Positions 44,437 through 54,405 of a stretch of 64,000 bases of DNA are shown piece after piece. The notes below the pieces were generated by a model. That model saw nothing but the letters and a program-made list of their open reading frames with translations. It made no database searches and was not told the DNA's origin. The DNA is taken from the NCBI GenBank assembly GCA_013146195.2, contig CM028379.1:61648409-61712408 (forward strand). Direction: 5' to 3'. The stretch comes from Codonopsis lanceolata. Its lineage: Eukaryota > Streptophyta > Magnoliopsida > Asterales > Campanulaceae. The first letter of the stretch is position 1; each line of letters begins with the position of its first letter. The position numbers and the translations under genes are program-made.

Positions 44437-44985
44437 GGGGTCTCTTCTGATCGGATTAAACATAAAGGTAACATCATTTAATATATAAAATAACCTAAGA
44501 ACCCCTTTAAACATTTAACTGATATTCACTTACGGTACATACTAGCGGGTGTTTTATAAAAAAACATCTGTTAGTGTGTAGATGATGTTTTATCCCGAAA
44601 AAAAAATGCAAATCAATAGTTTTTAGTTCGTAATTGAAAAGAAAAAATAAACCGAATCAAAATCAATCAAATTCACATGCGATATCATGTCTTAGCAATG
44701 GAAACCGAATCAATAATGGTACGTAATCAAAATTACGTGAAAAGGGGAGGGAGGGAGGGGGCAGTATAGTTTAAATGTGGAGAGGGAAAGTAAAGTAATT
44801 TTACCTGTTAAATAGTATTACGTTTAGGGATTTATGTGTTACGTTAAGGTATTCTGAATACAGAGTTGCAAAGACCAAAGAAACAAGACTTATATTTATA
44901 CTTTTATAGATAGAGAGAGAGAGAGAGAAGCGGCACAAGTATTTTGCAACACCTATATTTTCTAAATTTTGAAGTTATAGAAGAT
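44437..44985. other. Intergenic spacer
   Basis: No ORF with domains. A GA tract lies at about 44913-44928. Confidence 0.5.
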
Positions 44986-45259
44986 AGAGTTAAGTATACC
45001 ATTAGTCTCTGAACTTTGTCTAAACTCATCACCAGTCTCCCAACTTTAAAAAGTTTCACCACTAACCAAAGTAGACATTTTTTGCTCATCGGAGGTCCGT
45101 AGCCCTAACGATGTGTATGTATTTCCGTTAAGTAAGCATGTACCAGTCACATTCACAAAATAAAGGGGTCATGTATTATCAAAATAAGGGGACAATGTGA
45201 AATTTTTAATACCATCTCTCTTTCTTGATTGGAGAATCACCAGTATGAAATTAACTAAC

Positions 45260-46062
45260 CATTGCAAGTTCTCTGGCATGGATAGGCCGACAAGAATGAT
45301 GAGTTAAACCCAATAATACCATCTCCTCATACTCGCTAAATGTGAACCAACTATTATACTGTAGTAAAACAGCAGCCAAGAATAAACAAACAAGTGCCAA
45401 AAGAATTAAGTCAGTCAAAATGGTCATTATAAAAGAATAAAGTTTGTGATGGGTACACAAAAAGTTATATCTCACTTGGTCAATAGCTATAAGAACAGGA
45501 ATATCTTCTACAAGTGATAACTCTTTCCTCAAACGAACGACTACCACTCCAACAGAAGCATGTGTGTAAGTTAATTCTGTTTGAACCAGGTCATATGTAG
45601 TAGAACCATCTGGCATTGCCATCGAATCAGCATCCTTTATCAATCTAACACCAGCCCCTTCACCCAGTGGAATAGGATGAAGTATTTTGCATGGTAGCTT
45701 GTCTACGCACGATTTGTTGTACTTGAGGAAATCCTGAAGGAAACCAGAAAAAAAAGCACTCAGTATCAGAAAATAATGAAAAACCCAAAACATACGAAGG
45801 CAAACACATTTAAACCCAATAGTTAGACATGCAAATCATAAATGCCTCATTATTTCCACAGAACAATTGCTAATTAATAGAAAAATAGGGAGACTATGAA
45901 ACAACAATCAACTCAACATGAGAACCTGCTAAGAAACCAACAACAAAGTGAGTACACGATCAAGTAGCGGCAGACCTCATAGATTTCAGGGATCGTGTAA
46001 TAGAAAACACTGGGGACACCAGGATCCTTGACTGAAGACTTATACTTGGCATGCTTGCTGAC
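45260..46062 (-). pseudogene. Captured fragment of mitochondrial ribosomal protein mS29/DAP3
   Basis: Three in-frame exons with intact GT-AG signals on the minus strand. 46062-45976 encodes VSKHAKYKSSVKDPGVPSVF then YYTIPEIYE. 45733-45476 begins DFLKYNKSCVDKLPCKILHP, and includes PIPLGEGAGVRLIKDADSM and VRLRKELSLVEDIPVLIAID. 45358-45260 encodes YNSWFTFSEYEE through SCRPIHARELAM. All three match plant mS29 (DAP3-type GTPase of the mitoribosome small subunit). The exons between the first two, which carry the P-loop GTP-binding motif, are missing, and the C-terminal exons are absent. Kept introns (for example 45475-45359) show copying at DNA level, not via mRNA. There are no stops in the exons, so a chimeric transcript is conceivable. 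Confidence 0.9.
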
Positions 46063-46089
46063 CTAAGCATTCATCATACTCGATTGAAG

Positions 46090-46520
46090 TTAATTAGATT
46101 GAGTAACCAATTGATACTGGTAGTGGAATGACCGTGGTGGAGGTTGCCGACATCGATTTGGATTTGAAGATTGTGAATTGGATGAAGGATAGTACGATCT
46201 AGTGAAACTTTGAAGGAAAAAAATTGATGAAGGATTAAAGATTGCTAGAATTGTGCTGCTATGCCGGAATTGAGTTGCAACTTGCGAGGGCTTGGAGGGC
46301 GGTGGACTGGCTAGACGATGTGGCTTCGGCGTGATTGATGGTCGGGCTCGGCTTGGAAGGGTTAGTGCTTGGGTTGTGGTGGTGGCGGGTGATGGTGGAG
46401 GAATTGAACGGAGACACAAAGAATGGTGGAACGACAATTTTGGGAAGACACCAACGTGACTGATGGCAGCAATGGCTGGAGAGAGAAGACGCACGGAGGC
46501 AAGGGGGGAACGGCAAGGGC
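46090..46520 (-). other. Possible captured N-terminal region (targeting peptide-like)
   Basis: Minus-strand frames here are rich in Ser, Arg, Pro and Thr; the segment near 46210-46100 reads IFFLQSFTRSYYPSSNSQSS, which resembles a plant mitochondrial presequence expected at the start of mS29. It is followed by stops before the exon at 46062, and the spliced join is unclear. Remaining sequence to 46520 is of unknown origin. Confidence 0.35.
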
Positions 46521-46792
46521 ATGTGATAATGGTATTAAAACTTTCACTTTAGAGATGATGGTATTAAAATTTTCACTTTGCCCCCTTATTTTGATGATAT
46601 TATACATGGTCCCCTTATTTTGTGCATGTAAGTGACACATACTCACTTAACGGAAATAGACAAACATCGTTAGGGCTAGGGACCCTCGATGAGCAAAAAA
46701 ATGTCTACTTTGGTCAGTGGTGAAACTTTTTTAAATTGGGGGACTAGCGATGAATTTGGCCAAAGTTCCTGACTAATGGTATACTTAACCCT

Positions 46793-47146
46793 AAAAATAT
46801 GGTGGGGGTATGAAAGAAGAAGAAGAATGGAAAGTTCGAGTAATAAAGAAACTTTTTTTAATTTTTTTTTCTTGAATTAAAGTAGATATTTTTACTTATA
46901 AATAGAGAATTAGTTTGTTTCATTTGAACATCAAAATTTTTATTAATGATTTTTTCAAGTTTTTCTAGTCATTTTTCTGTAAAAATATTAAACTATATTA
47001 AATTAATAGAAATAAAGATGGTATAATATATAAATGTATTGAATTTTGTGTCACTATTAAAAAGCTTTTTAGTTTTAAATCAAATGGATAACTAATTAAT
47101 TATTTTATTAAAATTTTAATAAATTGTGTTTGATTTTATAAAACCA
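46793..47146. other. AT-rich intergenic DNA
   Basis: Nothing recognised. Confidence 0.5.
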
Positions 47147-47176
47147 CTAGTACTCTTGCCCGTGCCGATGGCACGG
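47147..47176 (-). mobile_element. Helitron 3' terminus
   Basis: On the minus strand a perfect 7-bp-stem hairpin (CCGTGCC, ATC loop, GGCACGG; 47176-47160) is followed 9 nt later by CTAG (47150-47147) and host T. This is the standard Helitron 3' end. The element would extend to the right; its 5' TC end was not located, so length is unknown. The AT-rich repeats at 47200-48180 probably belong to it. Confidence 0.7.
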
Positions 47177-47199
47177 TGCCAGTTTGAAAATTTATCAAC

Positions 47200-48190
47200 A
47201 AATAAAGCAGATATTGTAGAAATGAACTACTAAAAATATTAACATCTTTAAAAAAAAATTGACTTTCAAACGGGGTCTCTTTGCCCGGAACGGAGGGATT
47301 AATTAATAATTTGTATACGAAATTGTGGGCCGGACAAAAATTAAATTGCTTAAGTTAATTACGATAACAGTTAAAAAGAAAAAAAAATATTTCAAATTAC
47401 AAAACTTACGTTTTTAAAAAAATAAATAAATTTGTATATGAAATTACGGGTCGGAAAAAAATTAAATTAATTAAGTTAATTACGATAACAATTAAAAATA
47501 AAAAAATACAAATACAAATTTTCGCAATCATAAAACTGTAAAATATTAGTTGTAAAATCGTAATATCTCAGTAAAAGAGTAACTAATTTTCGCAAATAAC
47601 TGTAAAACCGTAAAATATTAACTGTAAAATATTAAATGTAAAATAATAACCGTAAACCGTCTTGTAAACCGTCTTGTAAACCGTCTTGTAAACCGTGATA
47701 TCTCAATAATTTTTGCAGTAATAAAATAGGGATGAAAAAAAACGTGATAAAAACGGTTGAGATTGTGAGATTAAACGTGACAGAAAGACATTCTTTATAT
47801 TTTATATATATCAATTTTACATTGAAATAAATGCCCGCACATAATTTTTCGTTTAAAAATTTGACATTCATCAACTTTTTAAAAACTACAATGAAAATTC
47901 TTTAAAAAAAATTGAGAGACATTATTTGGAAATTGGTGTTGCAAAATAATTTTTTATTCAATAGCCGTAGAATCTTGGTAAAACTGTAAATTGATTAATT
48001 TGTATATGAAATTGCAGGTCGGAAAAAACGGGCAGGACAAAAAGATTACGATAACAGTTAAAAAGAAAAAAAAAACAAATATTTCAATTAATTTGTATAC
48101 GAAATTACGGATCGGAAAAAAATTAAATTGATTAAGTTAATTACGATAACATAAAACTGTAAAACTGTAAAATCGTAAAACAGTAAACCA
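47200..48190 (+). repeat. GTAAAA-motif-rich region and near-identical internal blocks
   Basis: A block 'aattaatttgtatacgaaatt(a/g)' plus 'ggtcggaaaaaaattaaatt' and 'taagttaattacgataaca' occurs three or four times (about 47300, 47430, 48000 and 48095), with short (C/A)(T/C)GTAAAA repeats between. Likely Helitron-internal repeat structure. Confidence 0.6.
47652..47697 (+). repeat. 12-bp minisatellite (GTAAACCGTCTT)
   Basis: Three perfect units of GTAAACCGTCTT starting at 47652, plus a partial fourth. Confidence 0.93.
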
Positions 48191-48193
48191 TGC

Positions 48194-48412
48194 GAGAGCA
48201 GAGGGAAATAAGGGTGGTTGGATCACCGTAAAATAGTAAATCCTGACCCCTTTTTATCTCAAGTCAATTGTAAGCGTGCCACACTGATCGTCATTCGCAC
48301 ATGTGAGAGCTGAGGGAAGTAAGGGCCGTTGGATCACCGTAAAACAGTAAATCCTGACCCATTTTTATGCAAGTCAATTGTAAGTGTGTCACACTGACCT
48401 CTATTGTACATG
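48194..48412 (+). repeat. Tandem duplication, 111-bp unit
   Basis: GAGAGC(A/T)GAGGGAA(A/G)TAAGGG at 48194 restarts at 48305. Both copies contain 'gttggatcaccgtaaaa(t/c)agtaaatcctgaccc' and 'caagtcaattgtaag'. Confidence 0.85.
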
Positions 48413-48834
48413 CTTTTAGGGCAAGTCATTGAGGTTAAAACCAAATTTTGATACACATATAAAAGTATTAGGTTCTTCAATAATTAAAGTAACAAATATT
48501 AAAATTAAGTGTGGCACTAAAAGAGGTACCAAATTTGATACCTTCCTTAGTATCGTACAAAATTTTAATATCCTTAATTTTGACCATATATTTATGATAT
48601 GGTTTGTGTTGATATATTATTGTATATTAATATTTTATTTTTATTTTTATTTTTATATGTTGGTTATATTTTATTCAAAATTATTATTATATTAAACTTT
48701 AATACTTATAATTGAAGATGATTATTTAATAAAATCACTTAATAAATACCTAATTTTTGTGTACATATGACATCACGTGTTATTTAATTTGACATATTAC
48801 TGCAAGTTGAAAAGTGAATAAGTGATGTTAATAC

Positions 48835-49388
48835 CTGTGTTCTAAAACTCCCCGCCTAGTTCCGCCTAGGCGCTAGGCCCCTCTCTACCGCCGCGACTTT
48901 CTTAGTCCCCGCCTAATCGACCAAGTCGGCGCTTACGCCAAACCTCGGCGACCTTAATTTATTTTTGTAACTTTGATTTTGTGGCATGCGGTGACCGGAG
49001 AAGGAAGGGAAGGCGAACTGGAGAAGGAAGGGGGAGTGGTAATGATGAGGCAGAGAGGGAGGTAATGGGGGGCGAACTTGAGTAATATATTTTTTGTTTT
49101 TAGTTCTAAACTTAGCTGGTTTATTGTTTTGGGATTGAGATTAAGAGTATGTTTGTATATTTTTGTTTATTTTATAAATATAGACAAGTGTTTGATAAAA
49201 TGACAAATATAAAAAAAAATTAAATTTGTAGTTAATGTGTTTGATCTTTGATGTAAATTATAAAAAAAAATGGTAATTATGCTTTAATTCTAGGCCCCGC
49301 CTAGACCCCGTTTACGCCCCGACTAGTCCCCTAGACGCTAGGCGCTAGTGTACCGCCTAGCAGCCGTCTAACGATTTTTAGAACTTTG
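48835..49388. mobile_element. hAT-type non-autonomous element with 8-bp TSD
   Basis: 554 bp bounded by GTTAATAC on both sides (48827-48834 and 49389-49396), an 8-bp target duplication as in hAT. The ends are CTGTGTTCTAAAACTC and, inward from the right, CAAAGTTCTAAAAATC. Subterminal regions are rich in CGCCTAGGCGCTAG-type repeats in both orientations and unusually GC-rich for this window. No transposase. Confidence 0.88.
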
Positions 49389-49434
49389 GTTAATACATAA
49401 AGTCACTTAAACTCATTAAGCGACTTTATTACTC

Positions 49435-49819
49435 TAAGAGCATCCTCAATGTGTATATTCTTAATACAACTTTTTAACTGAGTCTCACTGCAATCTACAC
49501 ACTTTTCTCTTCTTACACACTTAAAAATAAATCTTCTCATTGTATATTATTCTTACACAACTTCTTACACAAAAAATATTAAATTTAACATCATCTCAAA
49601 TAAAATAAAAATCCCTTCCCCCCCCTCCACACACACAACCCCTGACAGCCTGCCCACCTCCCCTCCTTCTGCAGGCAAATAGTAAGTAGTAACTTCCTCG
49701 TTAGGAAGTTATATCTCTTTCTCTCTCCTATTTGTACAAAGTCCTATCCTATGTGGCAATTGGGCACAATTTTTAATGCATTAAGAAGTATAAAAATTGA
49801 ACAATAGAGATGTTCTAAT
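49435..49819. mobile_element. MITE with GAGCATC termini
   Basis: Left TAAGAGCATCCTCAATG and right (read inward) TTAGAACATCTCTATTG are inverted repeats. This end is common among plant MITEs with 'gagcatctccaatg' termini. About 385 bp, no coding. Confidence 0.65.
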
Positions 49820-49828
49820 GTCTCAAAC

Positions 49829-50440
49829 TAGGGGTGTAAATCGGAACCACGGAACCACGAACCGAACCAAACCAAACCAGTCGGTTTGGTTCGGTTTTGG
49901 TCGAATACGGTTCGGTTTCGAGTTCTAAAATTGGAAAACCACGCGGTTCGATTCGGTTCACGATTTTTTGTATCAAACTAAACCGAACGAAACCACCCTA
50001 TATATTTTATTTATTTATTATATAATATATATTATATTACATTTATTAACTATTTTGAACCTTTGATTGTTGGAGAACTATTATTGGAGAACTAAATCAA
50101 AAAAAAATCTTGATTGTTGGAGAACTATTATTTATTCCATTGTTTGTGTTTATTTTAGAATTTGTATTGTTTTATTTATGATAATTTGTTGTTAGTAGGT
50201 TATTTCCTAATTTTGATGTTAATTCCAAATTAAAATCTTATTTTTATTGTTGGTTAATTTTATTAAAAATAATTTATATAAACCACAAAACCGAACCAAA
50301 CCAAACCAAACCGAGTGGTTCGGTTCGGTTCCAAGTTTTACTCGGTTCGATTCGGTTTGAGATTTTTGGGACAACTAGAAGACGGTTCGGTTTGTGGTTT
50401 TGTCATAAACCAAACCAAACCGAACCACTTACACCCATAT
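49829..50440. mobile_element. MITE-like element with GGTTCGGTTTGG subterminal repeats
   Basis: Left AGGGGTGTAAATCGGAACC and right inward TATGGGTGTAAGTGGTTCGG are imperfect inverted repeats. Both flanks carry many GGTTCGGTTTGG / CCAAACCGAACC repeats, so the ends can fold back extensively. A 'cttgattgttggagaactattat' direct repeat lies in the middle. Flanking target duplication is unclear (TCAAACT occurs on both sides but offset). Confidence 0.6.
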
Positions 50441-50541
50441 TTCAAACTTAACTAAAGTTAAAAAGTTCACACTAGAGACAGATATTCTTGTGGAGTGGTA
50501 GATCCATGAATATTATTGATCTGTGTCCAAAATTTTAACTA

Positions 50542-50811
50542 CTCCCTTCGTCCCAAAATATATAACGTTTTAGGGCTTTTCCCATCGACCAATGAAACAT
50601 ATAATAAAGACTAAACTGCTCTTATCCAAACATTAATAAGGTGTCTTGATATTCTTGCTTTAAGAGCCAAACACGGATTACGAAATCAATAAATATGAGA
50701 GAATTGAAGGAAAAAAAAAAAAGAAAAAGTCCCTTAAAATTTTACAAAGTGTCATCTATTTTGGAACAAAAAATCTATCTCAAGACATCATATATTTTAA
50801 GACGAAAAAAG
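50542..50811. mobile_element. Stowaway-type MITE
   Basis: CTCCCTTCGTCCCAAAATAT at the left and, inward from the right, CTTTTTTCGTCTTAAAATAT. TA flanks at 50540-50541 and 50812-50813. 270 bp. Confidence 0.82.
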
Positions 50812-50814
50812 TAT

Positions 50815-52111
50815 TACATAAAAAAAAATTAGAATTACAATTTGTCCTTTACGCGTTTTCATACGTTAAAAACGCGTAGGTACATCATCATCACCAACAT
50901 CTATTAATATGTCTTTTTCGATATAACATACAAGATAATTATTTAAAAATTGATCAGACATTTGATTTCGTAAATCCATCTTGACAATATTTTTTATAAA
51001 GAGTTTGGGAGGAATCCAATAAATTTTTTTGAAGGAATCCAATTATCAAATATCACAAACCTACTCCTAATTTTTTTTAATTAGGACGTGTCCATGGACA
51101 CCCCTAGTACCCTTGTGGATCTGCCAATGTTCGTGTGGGTACTAAAACAATTGTCACAATTGTTTGAATATTGTTGTCATTCTCATCCCCAAATAATTGT
51201 CATAGCAATGAAATCCCTTGCACAGGGATCCGTAATAAACACCTCACATTTAGAGTATGATAATCATCTCACTGAATGGCATATGAAAACTATTCGTCTC
51301 GAGATATCATCTTTCAACAAAAGCTGAAATCAAAAACATGTTTAACTCTATACATGTCATCTCTCAAATACAATTGTGATTGCACAATTAGGTCTTTTGC
51401 CCCTTGATCATATGCAACAATATCTTTCCTGTTGAACAAAATTAATACATATTAGCATAAGCAAAAATAAATTATATGAACCCTCAATAGTTTAGTATAT
51501 GAAAAGTAACTCTTACCTCACTATTCCTAAACATGTGTATGATTTCATTTTGTTGAGAGATGACATCCCGAAACCAATAGTTTTCATTTGCCATTCGGAG
51601 AGATGACCATCACACTCCATACTGTGTGATATTTAGTACGGCTCCGCGTGCAAGGGTGATGCAACGCATATATTTTCAGTTGTTTGAGCACCTCTAATAA
51701 TTCCCTACAAATGCAGGTCATACCTGTTAGTTTTGTATTGGGCAACCATGAGGAGCACATAAGAAAACTTGAACAACAAATCAGAGACCAATTATTTATA
51801 CTTTGATACTATTGATCATGTGACAATAATCAAAATATATAGAAAAAATAAAATTAAAGTGGTAAAGTATTTCTTAAAAAAGAGTTTCGAAAGAGAACAA
51901 TTAGTTTAGATCAGACAAACGCAAAAAGAAACAATTATTTAGAAACGGATAGACTAATAATTTAATCAGTCACATAATTAAAAACAAGGTTTGAGAGGTG
52001 AGTAACACTCATGATTTTACAGATAATTTAATTTTATAATATCACATATAGTTAAATGTACACCAAATATCATCAACCATTCAAACTATTTAAGGGTTTA
52101 CCCACACACCC

Positions 52112-52116
<5 letters not shown>
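50815..52116. other. Unassigned DNA, no gene called
   Basis: The open frame 51088-51327 has no recognisable domain. Nothing else supportable. Confidence 0.4.

Positions 52117-52166
<50 letters not shown>
52117..52166 (+). repeat. Compound (AT)n(AG)n microsatellite
   Basis: AT dinucleotides 52117-52151 run into AG dinucleotides to 52166. Confidence 0.93.
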
Positions 52167-52559
52167 ACAAAATATCTGACTGAACCCCCAGGAGGTTCAT
52201 ACCCAGTATATCCCCCATGGGTAAGAACTATTGCAATTATAATTATATTGTAGAAACAAACACAGATGTGAGAAAAAGCTCCCACAACAGACGTCCTGTA
52301 AGCCACCGCCCAAAATGGCTACAAAAATAAAGACTAGGGAAAATGGTAAAACTGACCAAGAATCTAAAAAGGAAGACAAAAACAAGCACATATTTACCGA
52401 ATATAAAGAAAAAAGTAAGCTTGATAGGATCAAAAGTTCATACCTGACTAATTTGAGAGGCCATTCGAATCGAGAGGATCTACTCTAATCTTCCTGCCAC
52501 TAGGCAGGAAGAATGAAGAAGTAGGCCTTACAACACTCTTAGTAAGGAGGGCCTTAGTT

Positions 52560-52940
52560 CTTGAAGAGTAAATGTGTTAGTGAAATGATGTATATGTGGT
52601 AGGTCAAGAGAAGGTTTACATTCAGTTTCGATGTGGGAAAAATGCCCAAGTGTGTTAGGCAAATGTAGCTGACGAAAAATGCACACACTTTGTTACTACA
52701 TTTCTCGTTGGAACCTGCTCTAATACCATTTACAACGACCCAAACCTAAGAGTTTGATCCGCTACATCTACATCAAGCACTGACCCAGTAGTATGCAACA
52801 TCTTGGGTCACCAAGTGTAGTACAACTCGATCCAAAAATGTATAAATGATATTGATGTCCAGCAGTAATGTGTGACCACTTTATAAATAAAGCATAATTA
52901 ACCTACTAAATAGTGAAAACAGAAGTACATTTAGTTGTAA
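52560..52940 (-). repeat. TRIM-like LTR with primer-binding site, remnant
   Basis: On the minus strand a primer-binding site TGGTATTAGAGC (52728-52717) follows an LTR-like stretch (about 52940-52729) ending GGTCGTTGTAAA. That stretch has a TTTATAAAGTGGTCA block resembling the TRIM LTR at 19928 (TTTATAAGGTAGTCA). Inside, a CCCACATCG motif (52635 region) marks a possible second LTR start. The second LTR could not be aligned, so it is a decayed relative of the TRIM. Confidence 0.5.
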
Positions 52941-52947
52941 ACTAGAT

Positions 52948-53120
52948 TTTGTGTCCGTACCTAGCTATAACACGGTACCAGTATGAGATGATGCTAGTAT
53001 GGGACGATGTAAGTATTTAAATAAATCAATATAATAAACAATTTAAAATTAACATATCTTAATAACCAATTAAAACAATATGATCATCCACAGTGGAATA
53101 AAAATCTAAAGTTACTTTTG
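52948..53120 (-). repeat. Possible degenerate Helitron 3' end
   Basis: ACTAGATTTTG next to an imperfect palindrome (CCGTACC...ACACGGTA) resembles the Helitron ends at 20541 and 47147 but the stem is poor. The adjacent AT-rich part matches 31420-31560. Confidence 0.35.
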
Positions 53121-54125
53121 TATTTTTTTTTTAGGGAAATAGGCACGGTACCCTACTATATTTTATTAATAGAAATAATATTGCAAACTTGAGGGGGACA
53201 ACCAACCTTGTCCTTATAAGAGGGAGGACAGAGGAACCTAACCTCGAAAAGGAAATACTAACAACAAATAAAAACTAAGAAATTTGAATTTGAGGTAAAT
53301 CTTGGGCATCTATAATTATATCACTACTTAGATGCAATTCTTACTGCTCCAAAGCTGGATCAAAAATCTTTCTGTAAAGATAGTAGGTTAGTCTATGAAA
53401 ATACACATTTTCGTACTATCATCATCTAATCATCAATGCATAGTTGATATTCTTTTGTCATGTGCAGTAATTTCTCAGAGATATTTAAAGTTGATTGGAA
53501 GAGATATTCACAAATCCTATGAGGGTATGTCCACTTATGCATAATCATAATTCTCTGCATGATTAAAGCTATGTAAGAAAAGCAATCATCTAAATTTAGA
53601 TCATGGAAGTTCAAATATAAATCAAACAAATATAAACCAAAACTACAAACTACTCAAAGCTATACTGCTCTTCTCTCTTACTATAAAAGTCAAGCTTGTT
53701 TCTTATAATTTAATAGATGGATAAAAATAACCTTTCACCAAATAAACCACCCACAATTTAATTGAGGACAAAACAAGTAAATTTACCATAACAACAAATA
53801 ATGTTTAGACAAAAATAGCCTCAAATATAATAAATCATCTACCATTAATTAAGGTCAAACAAGTAAATTTATCAGGGACTAATTAATTCCATTAATAATC
53901 AAATAATAATTTCATCCATTGACTTGTACATGTTTTAAAGTTAGGTCCTACAGCTTTTGAATTCTATTTATTTCGCCTTTGTATTTTTACTTTCTTATCG
54001 CTTCCCTCCTACCATTATCGTTACAAATGTCGTCCAATATTTTCTAAAATAACAAAAATACCCTTACTAAAAAATAATATGATATTACATTCTTAAATAA
54101 TATGATTTTACTCTGTAAAGACATT
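53121..54125. other. AT-rich intergenic DNA
   Basis: Short frames only (for example 53629-53426, minus) with no domain. Nothing recognised. Confidence 0.45.
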
Positions 54126-54405
54126 CACTACAACAAAAAAGAGCTTTCACAACATTTGTTTTACAACGTTTTTTGAAAAAAACGTTGTAATTGATTTATT
54201 TAGCACAACGTTTAGATTAAAAACGTTGTCTATTACTATTTAAAACAACGTTTTGATGAAAAACGTTGTGTAATACATTTTATTAATAAAACCTATTGTG
54301 CATATCCTTTAAAATAACAACGTTTGGATTCTTAACGTTGTATTAAACTTGCAACGTTTTTCTAAAAAACGTTGTAAAGCCCCTTAAACACAACGTTTTA
54401 TTAAA
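54126..54405 (+). mobile_element. CACTA (En/Spm) element terminus with subterminal hairpins
   Basis: Starts CACTACAACAAAAAAGAGC, the conserved CACTA terminus. It is followed by at least five inverted pairs of ACAACGTTTT / AAAACGTTGT (54163-54185, 54203-54227, 54245-54269, 54318-54344, 54352-54375) plus a further half-unit at 54390. Such subterminal arrays bind the CACTA transposase. No matching TTTTTGTTGTAGTG end was seen up to 64000, so the element either extends past the window or lost its other end. Confidence 0.8.

Larger units (their letters stand above)
44986..46792. mobile_element. LTIR-B: long-TIR element carrying mS29/DAP3 exons
   Basis: The left end (44986 on) and right end (46792 inward) are inverted repeats of about 230 bp at roughly 80% identity. 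Both begin AG(A/G)GTTAAGTATACC then ATTAGTC and share blocks 'agtttcaccact(a/g)accaaagtagac', 'gctcatcg', 'cctaacgatgt', 'tttccgttaag' and 'aataaggggac'. No ORF for a transposase. No clear 9-bp target duplication was found. Long TIRs favour a Mutator-like (Pack-MULE-like) class, by inference. The interior (45240-46530) is mostly host gene sequence. Confidence 0.8.

Noticed and set aside
52118..52433. ORFs around the AT/AG microsatellite
   Set aside because: Low-complexity translation (Ile-Tyr and Ser-Leu runs) without domains.
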